Assembly (NCBI GenBank): GCA_023055505.1 | Contig: JALIRH010000050.1 | Coordinates: 434,001 to 498,000 of the forward strand | DNA: 64,000 nt | From: Callipepla californica brunnescens | Lineage: Eukaryota > Chordata > Aves > Galliformes > Odontophoridae | Reading direction: 5' to 3' | Part shown: positions 14,561 to 27,500 of the stretch, in pieces | Position numbering within the stretch: position 1 is the first letter of the stretch | How the letters are laid out: each line of letters starts with the position of its first letter | Notes under the pieces: generated by a model | What the model saw: only the letters and a program-made list of their open reading frames with translations | Databases searched by the model: none | What the model was told of the DNA's origin: nothing | Translations under genes and position numbers: made by a program

Positions 14561-15114
14561 AGCTGGGTAAAGGTGTAGGAACTGATTGCCATTTTGTGAA
14601 TCTACGCAACAATATCATTAAGATCATGCCAATATTTCAGAGAAACCTCTGTGCAGCCTACTAGATCTTGCTGCGATGGGCAAAACTGATAGCAGTGCAG
14701 TCCCATATCACATGCAATTTAGAGATTTTTACTAGGTACAGAAAAAATATGGCTGTTGAACAAATTAGCTTTTGAAGAGTTATGTCTCCAAAGACTGCTT
14801 TCTATTTTCATCATTGGTAAGAAACAATACCTTACAACATTCTTAATAGACCTAGAAAGCATTATGTCTTTTCAAGACAAGAAATCAAGACTCTGAGAAA
14901 ATTAAATACCTGTGAGAAAACTGGAAAATCAACCTAAATTTATAGACTTTCAGACTGCTGCCTTAATTACAGGCCAAACCACCCTCTTCCAGTAACTTGC
15001 AATCATTCAGATACAGCCAGAAAAGCAGGATCATTTATCCAGAGTCTGGACAAAGAGCAGAGAGCTAAGCTCTACTCCAGCTGCATCGAAGATTTCTCTA
15101 AGGACTTCTGCATG

Positions 15115-15265
15115 TGTTCTGGGTCAGGCTAGGATGGGGGTAATTTTCGTCACAGCAGCCTCTCTGCTGTGTTTTGAATCTGTGACTACAACAGTGTTGA
15201 TAGCACACCAGTGTTTTGGCTACATACTTGCACAGCCTCAAGACTTTTTCCAACAAGTCAGTCTG
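15115..15265 (+). mobile_element. Avian ERVL-like LTR, 5' part only
   Basis: Begins with TGTTCTGGGTCAGGCTAGG and continues through 'gtaattttcgtcacagcag', 'gctgtgttttgaatctgtg' and 'agtgttgatagcacacc'. This is the start of the common bird ERVL-type LTR whose intact form opens 'tgtgctggttttggctggg'. Similarity fades after about 150 bp, so only the U3 start survives. No internal viral sequence is attached. It is related to the larger copy at 55909-56447. Confidence 0.72.
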
Positions 15266-16226
15266 GGTAAGAAATCCAGAAGAGATTCAACCATTAACTG
15301 ACCCAGAAGGATGATTATGACTGTCATCTGGATTCAGTTATAGAGGTATTTTCAGGGAGGTGTTGATTGTCATCTGACAGTTGGGTCAAGACAGCATGAT
15401 TTATTTTATAACAGTAGAGTGGCCGTTGTAAAATAATGACTTTCAGACACTAATTAAGGTGCAATTTAACTAGTTTCCCTTCCATTCTTTTAATTCATCT
15501 CATGCTGAATAGCTGTAAATTGTATTACAAAAGAAATATTCAAATCTGAAATTGCTCTTATGACAGAAAGAAGAACACAAACCTTCACTTGCACATATGG
15601 CCTACAACACATGAAGGCACATTAAAATTACATTACTCAATGTAACAAAGTGTTCTTCAGTGCATCTGCAAATAGAATTTGCTTCCATTTCCACATCATT
15701 TTAGACTGTCAGAATGAAGTAGCGTTAGTGTAAGTAAGACTGAAAGACTGGATTTCAGCAATGGTAATAGGGTCATTTGTACTGTTATTCCTAACATAAC
15801 CTTAGATATTCCTGACAGTTATAACTATTGGATTCAGGTTTTATCCGCTGATTTAAAGACAATTCAGTTGCAGTTGTGATGTGTATCCTGTGTTTGGAAA
15901 GCAACGCTATTGCATATGTTTGTTTACAGTATCACAAATGATTTCAACATGAAAAGTATTCTGTTAATAAAATTTTAGCCTATTTCTTAATGCAATCATT
16001 ATATAGTTATGAACATTCAACACATTGTTTCTATGTTCACTTAGTTCTTTTCAGAGGTACAGTATTTGCCTTTGTCCTGATCCCTCAGTTCAGATTGCGT
16101 CCTTGTGACATGCTGCAATCAAATACAGACTGTTACAATTCTTTATACCTGACTTAAAAGAACAACCATATAAGAAGAAAAAAAAAAAGACTAAAAATCT
16201 TAAATTTGCTCTGAACCTAAGCATAC
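15266..16226. other. Intronic stretch 3' of the exon
   Basis: About 1 kb between the LTR fragment and the donor site of the GALNTL6 exon, including the first intron bases. Nothing else recognised. Confidence 0.5.
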
Positions 16227-16335
16227 CTGAACGCATAGCATCTTTTTGAATACTTTCATAATCGTGCCAATCCTTCCTTTTCAGTCCATCAGTCCAGGTG
16301 AACAACTGTCCATCTCCCAGTCCCAATGGAATTGT
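16227..16335 (-). CDS. GALNTL6: GALNTL6 internal coding exon (stem region)
   Basis: One internal exon of a GT27-family polypeptide GalNAc-transferase, a type II Golgi membrane protein of the family that starts mucin-type O-glycosylation. Seen in the sequence: on the minus strand a pyrimidine-rich stretch ends in TTTTCTCAG at 16336, the exon opens in frame with Thr-Ile-Pro-Leu-Gly, and it ends with one base of a Gly codon before the donor GTATGC. The 36 complete codons include [19 protein letters not shown] and [10 protein letters not shown]. From memory, GALNTL6 has almost the same string between its membrane anchor and catalytic domain ([24 protein letters not shown]). GALNT10 is related here (KDWHDKEAIRRDAQRVG) but fits worse. 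The exon starts in phase 0, is 109 bp long and leaves one extra base. There are no stops and both splice sites look sound, so it is probably a working exon. The neighbouring coding exons (anchor upstream, catalytic domain downstream) were not found in the window. The catalytic residues lie in other exons, so activity cannot be judged. Confidence 0.88.
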
Positions 16336-16390
16336 CTGAGAAAATAACAAACAAAGAAACATAAATAAATACACACACATTATCACAGAA
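16336..16390 (-). promoter_or_regulatory. Splice acceptor and polypyrimidine tract
   Basis: Read on the minus strand, a T-rich tract (TTTCTTTGTTTGTTATTTTC) leads into CAG and the exon. This fixes the 5' boundary of the GALNTL6 exon. Confidence 0.8.
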
Positions 16391-17816
16391 TAATATCTAA
16401 AATATGCCAGTAATGGACAAAACATTCTGTTTATCCAGTGCAAATTCTGAACCTCAACTCTGGTAAATGAATCTACTCTTCCAAATACTGTGATAAAACT
16501 ATGAATTTAGGTGCTGTTGTTTTTTTGTTTGTGTATTTTTGTTTTTTACTAAGTAATTAATTGTAGTACATTGAATATATCTGAAATATTTCTAACTTCA
16601 GTATTGGCTCACAGAGGCTGGCTGTCAGAAGTTAAATGGACTACTAAAACTGGACAACAGGTTCTCAAAAATGCCTAATTCTTCAACAAAAGAAGCACCT
16701 CTTATTTTTATTTACTTACATTTGCTTAATTCTCATTTGAGCAAGGTTAGAGTTATATTTAGTAAGCACCTTCCAATGTCAAAACAAAACATAACCCTAG
16801 GAAACAAAAAAATCTCTCAATTTCCAGACTCCCATTTCCTGAATTAAGTTGAACTTACAAAAAAAATGTGGTTAAAACAACTGAAGAAAATTCTGATAAA
16901 CAATGCAATTTACCGCATTTGCAGTTTACTGCTGAAGAAAGAAAGGAAGAGATTCATAGCTGTTTGGGAGTAACACAATTTCTCATTCTGCTAATTTCTA
17001 GGTTTGAATCAGTAAGCTGTGCAGAATGAAGGGCATATGTATAATGCATATTGCAAATGTTTTTTAAGCATGCTCAAAGGATATGTGAAAATGTCTGAAA
17101 TGCAGTTCTTTGGAAACAACATTTGACCAGCATTCTATGAAGAAATATTGTGAAACCCCTACAAAAATCTCATGCACATGTAAGAGCAATACTTTGAATT
17201 TGTGATATATCCATGTATGTGCTATGAGGAACCAAACAAACACTGGAATGATTATTTTTCTTACTGATTTCACAATACTTGAGGCACAAAATGTGAAGAT
17301 ATTCAGTGCAACCAATGGAGCTGGCCCAGTACTTTCAGATAGGATTTCCCTTTTTTTAGGGCAGACAAGTGTTTGTCATGGTAAGTGATATGGCCCTGGC
17401 AGTTAAGAATTCCTTATAAAGTAGGTCCCAGTGCCTTCAGAGTTTTGGATAATGCCAGGAATGCTGAGCAAGGCAAAGTACCTCAAGCAAAGGATGCTAG
17501 AAATCCTGTCTGTCAAGATCTGTGTAGAAAAAACTCTGTGTAAGCTGATATTTCTGTGAACCTCAGACATTCAGGGCAAAGCACTGTGGGCTCCGTGCTA
17601 CCCAATAAATCCTTGAGCCACAGAGAAACATTCCTCAAATTCTGTTACTGTGACCTATTTCTTTAGTTTTAATCTTGAAGTTAGGTAACCTATATTACAT
17701 ACCACCTAAAAGCAATCCAGCCTGTGTTTACACCTCTATTGCAGCTTTTGCAGACATATTCCAAGAAAATGTTCTTTTTTTTTTTATGTTTTAATATACA
17801 TCAGAAGGTCACATGG

Positions 17817-18220
17817 GATCATAGAATCCTTAGAGTTAGAAGGGACCTTTAAAGGTCACCTAGTCCAATTCTCCTGCAATGAACGTGCACAGCTAGATCA
17901 GGCTGCCCAGGACTTGATCTGGCCTCACCTTGAAAGTCTCCAGGGATGGGGCATCAACCACATCTCTAGGCAAACTATTCCAGTGCCTCACAACAAAAGA
18001 CTTTTTCCTTACATTGAAACTAAATCTACCCTCTTTGAGTTTAAAGCCATTTCCCCTTGTTCAGTCACCACATACCCCACTCAAGAGTCTGTCCCCTTCT
18101 TTCCTGTAGCTCCCCCTTTAGATACTGAAAGGTCTCTATCAGGTCACCTTGCAGTCTTCTCTTCTCCAGGCTGAACAGCCTCAGCTTTTTCAGCCTGTCC
18201 TCCTAGGAGATGTGTTCACA
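17817..18220 (-). mobile_element. CR1 LINE 3' end, antisense
   Basis: Reading the plus strand: 'gatcatagaatccttagag', 'agaagggacctttaaagg', 'ctccagggatggggcatc', 'ccacatctctaggcaa', 'tctccaggctgaacagcctc'. This is the reverse complement of a CR1 3' end, with its tail at 17817. The 86-codon plus-strand frame here is an antisense shadow. Confidence 0.93.
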
Positions 18221-18863
18221 TACTGAAGAAGAGAAGAAGAACTAAAGATATTCTGATAAAACTATTTCATGTTATCAGAGCATATAACCTTTTGCAGCCT
18301 TGAAATTTACTACTTAATTTAAATAGTTCTCGTGTCCAAACAACACTAATATCTTACTAGTAAGCAGCTTGCTTCTGAAAGTCTGAAAGACAAGACAGAA
18401 CACAGGCTGTAACAGATTTTATCTGCACATGATTCTCGTGCTCATCCTCCTAAATTAGCACTTGAAAGCACATTAACTGATTCTTTTCCGAATGAGGCTT
18501 TGAGAGATTGGCTTCATCTAAACTTCTGTCCCTTGTCAGTAGTGGTGCATCTGGAGTCAATCTTTTGGTCCTATGAATTCAAGACTATTAGAGCTACCAA
18601 AAGCAGGATAAACTTTAATTTTGTGACTGTTTATTCCAGAGAACAGTGATTTAAATGGCAAATTTGCAGCACACTGAAAGTATGCTGAGTAGCTTCTTTG
18701 TAAAACTCTAAGTATGCTCACATCTTCCTTGTTCCTGATGACAACGAGTGGAAAAACTCCATTTCTAGAGCTTCTCTAGCCAGCAAGTAATGAAAAAAAT
18801 GCATCAGTGGTCCCTTCATTCTGGCCTTAGTCTTCTCCCTCTGTATGCACTGTTTTCATTTTT

Positions 18864-18960
18864 CAGTGCTACATCTGTCTGGACACTTTGATAATTTACA
18901 TTTTTTTTTGCTCAGTGCTACATCATTCTTGAATTTTCTATAATTTACACTATTTTGCAT
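18864..18960. repeat. Diverged 49-bp tandem duplication
   Basis: Two adjacent copies each open with CAGTGCTACATC and carry ATAATTTACA about 20 bases later (18864-18912 and 18913-18960). The middles have diverged. A local duplication is the simplest reading. Confidence 0.75.
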
Positions 18961-21570
18961 CAAACTGGGATAAACTCTCGTTTTGTTTTACACAGACTAT
19001 AATCCTCTCCTGTAAGGGCTAGATCATGATATGTAGTAGTGTTTCATTCCAGTGGATGCCAAGGTACAAAGAAAGAGAAGGACCAGGCACTCATTAGCAC
19101 CTTCTCTCAGCTAAGAAGTAGTGAGCAGCTGGAGCACTGCATGACTCTAGAAGCTTGTTAGTGCTCCTACACAGCTGGTTTACCCACAACTCTCCAGATC
19201 AGTTTTCCTTTCAAGTGTCCCACCAGAGAGGCAGCCACAGCTAAGTTTTAGGTCTGACCAATGAAGACCGAATTCCTATATATTTAAAACACTTGTTTAA
19301 TTTGAGAATATACTAGATGGAAATCCTTCACCTAAAATCAGACCACAGATTAGTAATGCACAGTAACACACAGTTTTCCATTAGTCTGCATTTCACATTT
19401 TTGTTTTGTAAAACTGAACACTGAATTAATATTATTGAACTGATTTTAAGAAATACTTAAGACATTAAATATGACTGCTGCCTTCTTGGAACCTGTGACC
19501 AATTATTGCTTACCAGCTTATTTAAAAATTCTTAGCTAAACAAAACTTTAGTTTTAGGTTCTCCTTAGTGATACATCATTACATTGAAATGAGAAACCAG
19601 TAGAGCAGCTAAGTTGAAACATGTTCAGCAGTTTTCTTCCCCAAAACATTTCTGTAAGTTAGTCGCAAACACTGTGGTAGCCCATTCATCTTAAGAACTG
19701 CAGCACTATTCTAATAGCGAAAATCACTCTGCATACATAGTGCTGGATTGTGACTGGCTGTCATAAAAATCCTAAAACAATTTATCATCCAACCATTTGC
19801 TACACCTAGTATGCAGCTGTGAGTTGCACATTTTTAAGTGTTTTGGATCAACGGGGATTATCCACCTACAGCCACTTTACATACAACATCTGCCTTACTA
19901 TTTCATTTTTACATTAACCTCAAACCTTTGGGGATGCAAGACTGATATGCTACTACACAAACTCAGAAGAGTCTTCTCCTCTAGAGAAGTTTCAACATCT
20001 GTTTCAATTACAGAGAATATGATGAACCCTCCAAAATAGCACAATTATCAGAAAAAGCTCACTCTCAGACTATTAGATTCCTCAGAGGGGAAAAAAAAAA
20101 AGCTTCTCCACTGTGACATTTGAAAGCTCAAACTCAGAAACAAGTGCCTTCATTGAATAACTCATTTATTTTTAATTTCCCCCTGCAGAGGCAGACAATT
20201 AGAGAGGTCTGAGGCAAAGGAAGATGCTATATCAATGGAAATATACCTTTCTAAAAACTACAAGGGATAATTACAGATTCACTTTGAGGCTGAGGATTTA
20301 CTTTCTAGGCTCCAGGGGTTATTTTGCGGAACACCAATATACAATCAACAACTACATTAACAAAACATCAGTAAAGCTGATCAGCATAACCATTTCCAAT
20401 TGTTTAACGAATTTCATGAACAGAGGCACTTGTTACTGCTCAGGGAAAGATGCACATGGGAAAGAAACGTGGTAAAGAAGCACTGATATGAGACATTTCC
20501 ACGAATGTTTCAACAGAAGCATAAAGACAACCACTGTTTGATTCCACTTCATTCTCTCTAAAAAACAAAACAAACAAAAAAAAAAAAAACAAACGATTCT
20601 GCACAGTGTAAGCAGTGTTGTATAAAAAAAGAAAATTCATTATTTTTTTCCATACTCTTTAACACAGATAAATCTCAGGATGCTAAGCCCTGATCAAGAA
20701 CTGTGACTAAAAAGGATAAAAGAAAATCACAAAACTCAATGAACAATGAAATTCATTCACTTATCAAAATAAAGTTAGGGATCACTTTTCAAAGCAGCAG
20801 AATCACTGGGTACACCACCATATGTCTATTAAAAATTCAGATATCTAACTATTGCCTTTTAATTACTTTGTTTTAGTTTTTCTTAATTAAAGTATTTTTT
20901 TTCCCAAAATACAAATCTAAATCATAATTTAAATCCCTGACTTGAAGCAATATAATATTAGAATTGAGGACATGATGAATTTCATCACATCTTCTTATTT
21001 CCTGTGCCATTTACTTGTTACACCACAGCAAATAAGTGTTCACTGCACTGACATTTACATTAGTTGAAATAATTAGCCCAGCGCATCAAAAAAAGGGCAG
21101 CACTTGATTTACTCTGTGACATCTGAATAACTCAAGGTTATTTCATTTTTGAAACACTTACATCAGATTCTCTGTGCTTTTAGGTTCTAGAGTATCAAGA
21201 ACAATCATGTAACATCATGCTATAAATTCCGAATTTAAGTTTTTAATAAGGTTATTTAGAAAATGGCAGAATCCCCATGTATTAAGTGACTGAGATTTTA
21301 CAGATGGGTATAAAAGCTGTTATTGTTGCACTATAGTTATATTGATAGAGTTTTATTGATATGCTACAGAAAATAACATCACAACTTCATATTGACCTGG
21401 ACTATGCACGCTCGAGCAGCAGGTGAATGAGAACTCTGTAAGGGGGCATATGCACAGTGGAGAGATTTGACTTATCATACAAAACTATGGAAGATTTCAG
21501 GTGTCTAGTAATGTGTATGGGTATGAGAAGACTCACAGCTTCTTTACCACAGATACAGTCTTGCATGAAC

Positions 21571-21616
21571 CCTTTGGTCCCTTCCAGCCCCTACAGTCCT
21601 GTGATTCTGTGATTTT
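21571..21616 (+). mobile_element. CR1 LINE, very short 3' stub
   Basis: CCTTTGGTCCCTTCCAGCC, then CTACAGTCCTGTGATTCTGTG and TTTT match the last about 45 bases of CR1. Either an extreme 5' truncation, or older CR1 sequence upstream is too decayed to see. Confidence 0.8.
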
Positions 21617-22148
21617 GCATCCATCACGCCTCAGTTAAGAAGAGGTATGCTCTGACATTCAGGAAGCAGAATTTTAAACTAATATTTTAGAAGTTCAGAG
21701 GAAAAGGGTTCACAGACTCCGACTAAATTGAACATATCAGGTGATGCCCTAACAACAGTTCAAAGCCCTGCCAATTCGATTCATGTTGGAACTACTTTCC
21801 TACACACAGAGACATACACACACAGAAATATGTATTTATCTTTTCTTTAAATATCTAACACTTCTAAAATAACTCATTGTTAACTCACGAGGGACATTTC
21901 ATCTATTTTCAAGTGAAGAATGAATTGCATACTATCACTGCTTTATTATTATGAAAGGGAATCAACCAGAAAGTTAAAATTTTTACTTACTGATTGGTAA
22001 AAATCACATAGACAATGCAGGCAAAAGTATTCAAATCCCCCAGAGAACACAGCTGAGTGGAACAGAAGAGTATCAAGTAACCGTCCTGGGCACGTCAGAG
22101 TGTGTCCCACTGGATTTTTCTGCATTTCAGATAGTATACATCATCTTT

Positions 22149-22658
22149 TGTCATGGTTTTATGATTTTTGTTATTGGTACTCCACTAATATCATGTAGTG
22201 CGTTGGGAGTAAAAGCGTTAATGCTTCAGCTCCATGGATCATTGACAGCTCCAGGTATACCTGTCTCAGAAGAGAATAAGAACTACATGCCCCAGAGGAC
22301 TTGGTGTTGCTTTGCATTTTTCCATTTTCTGCACAGAGGGAAAGATAAAAACTGTTTGTGTGTAACAAGACAGAGGCCCGTTCCTTTTGGATCGACCCAG
22401 CAGCGGGTGCTCCCTACCTATCTTTCCTTCAGCGTTTAGCGTAAGGCCTTTAGTTCTTGGACACTCATTCTCATTTTATTTATTAGCTTCAATTCCAATT
22501 ATATACTGTGTAATTTGCATTCTGATATCTTATTTAGTAAATTAGCTTTCCTCCTCAGATCATTGCCACTGTTTTGTTTTTAGGTCCATCTCCCTTTTTC
22601 TTTTTCTCTTTCCCAATTCCCCTTTCCTGGGGTGTGGGTCTGTGGGCCCCCCACACCA
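22149..22658 (+). mobile_element. LTR-like element, probably avian endogenous retrovirus solo LTR
   Basis: Starts TGTCATGGTTTTATG, has a TATA-like GATAAAAACTG near its middle, a pyrimidine-rich 3' part, and ends around GGGCCCCCCACACCA. TG at the start and CA at the end, size near 500 bp and this layout suggest a solo LTR. I recall similar LTRs in birds but cannot name the family. There is no internal coding region, primer-binding site or second LTR. It lies inside the 13-bp direct repeats 22137-22149 and 22697-22709, longer than a normal retroviral target duplication, so the exact ends are uncertain. Confidence 0.5.
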
Positions 22659-23466
22659 ACTGTTATGGAATGAGGCCAAAGCAGTAAGCCATTGAGTACA
22701 TCATCTTTTCCCCTCTCAACTCAGCACTGCTAAGAAACATCTCCCCAAGTTAGTTATTTATACTCACTGGTACGATGCCCCTTCCCTTATCCTCGTATTG
22801 TTGAGGCTACACAGAGGCTTAAACCTCTCCTCATAGGATAGATGCTCAATCACCTGAGGAGAGGCCAGAGTATGACCAGCTCTGCGGGGAAGGAGACAGA
22901 AAGCAGAGCACTGAGGGAGTTTGTCCACTTTCCTGTCAGCTGATCACGAAACAGCACAAATTGCCAAAGGTGCTCTACAAGGTGTAGAAGCAAACCTTGG
23001 GTCTCCAAAAGGCTAGAGGACAGAAAGTAGGATCTACACTGAAAGGCAAGTAAAAGAGACTCATCAGAGAGAGAAACTCCCACCTCTTTCTGTCTGGTGA
23101 TTTAAACTAAAAGACTTGCTCAAAAACCTAAAAGACTCAAACAAATGTTTCTTAATTTCTTATTTCTTAATATCTTATTTTCACTCCTCTCAATTCCAAC
23201 CTTATAAAAAGAAACCAAACTCAAGTAACATTAGCTTCAAAAACAGCTCCAAATGAACTAAACCACAGCATACTCATTCTTCAGTCGTTTTCCCCTCTTG
23301 CACTTTCTGAAGACAAATGCTTTGCCAGCACATCCAGGCACGCTTGCACAAAACCTGCATTCCATACTCAGCTATTCATTTTCAGCAACTTTATAAACAT
23401 ACCTGAAGTCAAGTTAATGATGCTTATTTTTAATGAGTGCCTCTTTCAGAATTTATTTTCACAGCC

Positions 23467-23500
23467 AAAAAAAAAAAAAAAAAAAAGAAAGAAAGAAAAG
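23467..23500 (+). repeat. Poly(A) with (GAAA)n
   Basis: Twenty A, then GAAA units. Confidence 0.9.
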
Positions 23501-24682
23501 GACACAGTCAGCAGGATTTTTGTGAGCGTGGCTATTGGTTATTTTTTGAAGAAAGTTTCTCGGTGCTTTCATAGGATTCAGCTGTCAGGATTTTAAGAAT
23601 GAAATCATATTCCACTGTGAGGTATCCAGGTATCATTCAACGATGATTAATACTTAGATTTCCTTATACTAACTTACATCTGAAGTCATTTGGCTTTTTG
23701 AACTTCTTACAATAAAAGCATATCTTCTCTAATTCTTTAACATTCAGTGAGTACCGAAAATACTTCAGAGACTATAGAGAATGAAGCAATTACAGCACAG
23801 TCAAGCAATTGTTAACAAGAAAACTAATGCTGTCTCATGCAACAACAAATATCTTAGAAATATTTTCTCATTTTTTCCCCTTTGGTGCACCATGAACTTC
23901 AAAAATTAAAAAAAATACATTTTATTTAAAGGTGTAAGATTGTTCAAGTATTTGTGGTACATGATATCAATGACCCACCAGACACAGCAATATTTAAAAA
24001 AAAACAAAAAAAAACAACTACAATTGATTTAAGAAAATAAAATAAACTGAGAAATATTCTCAATAGAAGTGGATTTTTGGTATCCTGGTTTAATAGAATT
24101 GTTGTAACATAGAGGTCAGATGCAAAAATTTATTTTAGCCAAACCTGAAATCTTGCATAAATAAAAAATATGTTACAGAAAATGAGTTTCTGCTGCAATA
24201 TAGTATATTCTATATTTTTGACTACACGTATAAGGCAAAACTTTATTACCTTCTTACAATATTTGTAAAAGCTAATAGCCTTCTGTAAGTACATTTTTAA
24301 TTGTTACAGTGAAGAATAATATTTTTCATGAGAACTTTCATGAACTTTATATTCCAGTGTCTATAAATTCCAATCTCTATAAATTCCCATACAGCCTCTG
24401 CATACAGTTGAAATCCAGTAACTTTTTACTCTATACATTGACTGAACAGTTTTGAAAACAGTCAAGAATAAGTTCTTCACTGATTTATGCCACAAAAGAA
24501 TTTGTATTTCAACAGCACTGATTTGCAGAATATTCAACATTTTGGCAATGTCCAGATGGAATCTACAGTTTGTATGGAGGAGTAAAACATTTCACTGTCT
24601 TGCTGAGTGAAAAATAGCACTCATCTGTTCACAAATATTCCAGATTAGCTATCTTTAGAAGTAAATTTTTATTTTAAGAAAA

Positions 24683-24686
<4 letters not shown>

Positions 24687-24720
<34 letters not shown>
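24687..24720 (+). repeat. Poly(A) run, 34 bases
   Basis: Uninterrupted A run, followed by a second 10-base A run near 24741-24750 with similar flanks (ATTGT before each), suggesting local duplication or slippage. No retrotransposed gene recognised upstream. Confidence 0.9.
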
Positions 24721-24722
<2 letters not shown>

Positions 24723-27476
24723 ATTGAAAAGATTATTGTAAAAAAAAAAAGATTATAAAAATAATGCTGCTACTATTAGAAGCCTCTTCCTACCCACAAA
24801 AACATCCATCGGTCCAAGAATTTGTTAAGATATTTCAAAAATATGTGTCCTTAATAACTTATCTTGGAACTTGAAATTTAGGTTATACTGAATTGAAGAA
24901 ATCAAAAGCTTGTTTGATTAAGAAAAGCAACAAGCTGGAAAAGGATTGTTATCTTGCATTTTAAAGAAGACACTGAGTCAAACTAATCAGCTCAAATGGT
25001 AGTGCATTTGGTTACTGACTCTCCACTGTATGCGCCATCACTTTCTCTTGAAGAAATCTATCCTTATGTTGGCATCGGGCAGAAATTCCCACCATCTAAC
25101 AGATTTTCAATCAAACTCCACAGACTGCTCCAGAAAGTAAGCTGATTAAACAGAATTGACAGGTATGCAATTCTTCTTCAGCATCCTTACAGCAGCATGA
25201 AGCTGTCCAAAGTCTGAAAGCATGACAATTTTTTTGTCAAGTCAGCCCTGGTTTCCTGAGGCCCTCTGCAGTCTCAAAATGATCAAGATCAGAACTAAAG
25301 TAGTTTCCCATGGCAGTTCGTGTTCATGGGTTATCACGTGAGAAGTTTAAGATCCACCTCATTAAAAATATAAAAAACAGCTCCTAAGATAGGAGCCACA
25401 GCCACTATTCCACTTAAATTTTAACTAACTCTTCCATCTTGTATTAATAAACTAGTTTTCATTGTTTTTTTTCCTCTGCATCTGACTTCGAGTCCATTCT
25501 ATCTGTAACCTCACAATCTTGTCCACTTGTTTTCGTTCTTTTCTTCTAAATGTTTTTAAGTTAAGCTATTATAGCTAACTCTGTAAGAACTAAAATAACT
25601 TTAGAGATTTGGTAGAAAAGCTTTGTTTAACATACCACTTTCACATGAGAAAAAAGGATTTCAGTCTTTCTACTAGCTGAAGAATAACTGTTGAATGCAA
25701 TGAGAATCTTAATGTATTAGAACAGATTTTGCTTCTTTTAACTGAATCCAGTTAATTGCAAGTCAATTAACACTGAGAAAGTTCTGAAAAATTGTAATAC
25801 TAAGGTACCATGGTAGCTCCAGTTACTTTTTTTTTTTTGTTTTCAAGTTAAATGAGAATTAGAAAAGAAAATTTATTAAATACTGCCTTTCTTGAAATGC
25901 TCAGTCCTCACATTTAGTCAAAGCTATCTTATATCCTTGGACTTTGTCAGTGCGAAATTTCATGAGGCAACAGAGGTAAAAATTGCAAAATTTTAATCAA
26001 CTCCTTACGCTATTAGCTCACTTCTTAATCTTAGAAAAGCATGAAAAATAAGAAAAGGGCACTATCTAGATCTTTTTACCTTCTTTCACTTTCAAATGTT
26101 GCCTTTTGTAACCTTTATTATTTTTAAATCTGGGTTATCCCAGATAAAATAGACTAGTGATGGATACATAACTATGGATGGATACATACTCCTTTACAAA
26201 CAGAAAACAGCACTGTTTCTAGATTTTTTAGTGCAACCTCTGTATTTTTTCTTGCATTATTATAATAAAAGTGATTATTTTGTAAGTACTAGGATACAAA
26301 GATACAGCCACTTGTATTACCTTATAAAGGCTCATGTAAAATCATCATTAAACAATTTATATGTCAAAATTGCATCCACACATACTGTATAAAATCTAGG
26401 TGCTCCCAAAAATTAAAGGAAAAGCAGACCACCTTTTAAGTCATCATGATTACTTTTGTTGAAACACCAAAAATAAATTTACTCCTAAAGTACGTTTTAA
26501 ATCATGTGTGAAAGTGCAAAATCCAGTGATCATTCACAGCATCAGAAAAATATATCTGGAAGCTCCTGTGAGAAAAAAATCTTGCCTGACCTCAAATTAG
26601 GGCCTGGTTTGCCCAAAGCACTTCCTTGAATTATCTAACTAATATGCCCTTACAGACTTTCAATAGTAGAGATCGCACAAATGCTTCATTATTTTTGCAA
26701 TTAAAAAACTTCCCCTTTCATCTAACCTGCATTACTTGCCACAATTTAAGGCTTTTATTTCTTTGTTCTTTCCACCAGGGACAGGAATAATGTATTTCCG
26801 TTACAGCAGCTACATCATGGACATAAAAATTATTTTCTCCTCTAGACTAAACATTCTTATATTTATCAACTTCTCATCTCTTGTTGCTGACCCTAGGAAG
26901 ATATGAACCTTTGAAGAGAACAACTTTATTTTGTTAGTAATTGGCTCAGACTAAGACTAGGAATTATATACTGCTTATTAAAACAAAACAAACACAGAAA
27001 CACATCAATACCAAGTAGAAAAAGAACTAAGACAAGTACCTTGAGGCAATTACATCTTACAGTAAGTAATCTAGTCTGTCTTATTTTTAGTAAGCTTTTT
27101 CACTGACTGCCAATTAAACAGCCTAGCGTACCCGCGTTATGCAATCACATACTTTACACTTCCAACCTAATCTCACACTGTTTTATGGAGCAGCACTGAA
27201 CTCTCTTTACTTAAAGTGGACAAATGACTGAAATCTTGAGATAGTCAAGACAATTGAGATAAAATTATGCCAGACATTTGAAAATGCTGAAATTCAGTGG
27301 GATACATATAGTTAAAATTAACAAACTATTAGTAATGACGATCCAATAGGTCTTGTCCCTCTCCTGTTGTGCTCAAATTAACGCTGCTTTTTTCCCCCAG
27401 CAGTTAAAATATATTTAAAGAATTTGGGTACACACAGAAATTCCTTCCTAGGTGAGAGAATGAAGTGGAAGTGTGT

Positions 27477-27500
27477 GGGTGGGGGGGGGGGGAGGGGGGG
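27477..27500 (+). repeat. G-rich tract
   Basis: GGG, T, twelve G, A, seven G. Could form G-quadruplex structures on the plus strand, which is the template strand for GALNTL6. Confidence 0.9.

Larger units (their letters stand above)
1..16226 (-). other. GALNTL6 intron 3' of the exon (partial)
   Basis: Sequence downstream of the GALNTL6-like exon in the direction of transcription, starting at the GTATGC donor and running off the left edge. I found no further coding exon: no frame resembles the Gly-Lys-Pro-Tyr-Pro or catalytic-domain segments expected next. It holds three CR1 fragments, one LTR fragment and simple repeats. That it is all intron is inferred from the single exon. Confidence 0.7.
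18221..22136. other. Intronic stretch with few repeats
   Basis: No gene recognised. It holds the 49-bp tandem dimer at 18864-18960 and the CR1 stub at 21571-21616. The rest looks unique and AT-rich. Confidence 0.55.

Noticed and set aside
16090..16443. 117-codon minus-strand open frame around the GALNTL6 exon as a complete gene
   Set aside because: Only 16227-16335 is coding; the rest is intron read-through on both sides of clear splice sites.
22820..22860. Possible CR1 antisense fragment (CCTCTCCTCATAGG)
   Set aside because: The match is under 30 bases and the flanks do not continue as CR1.
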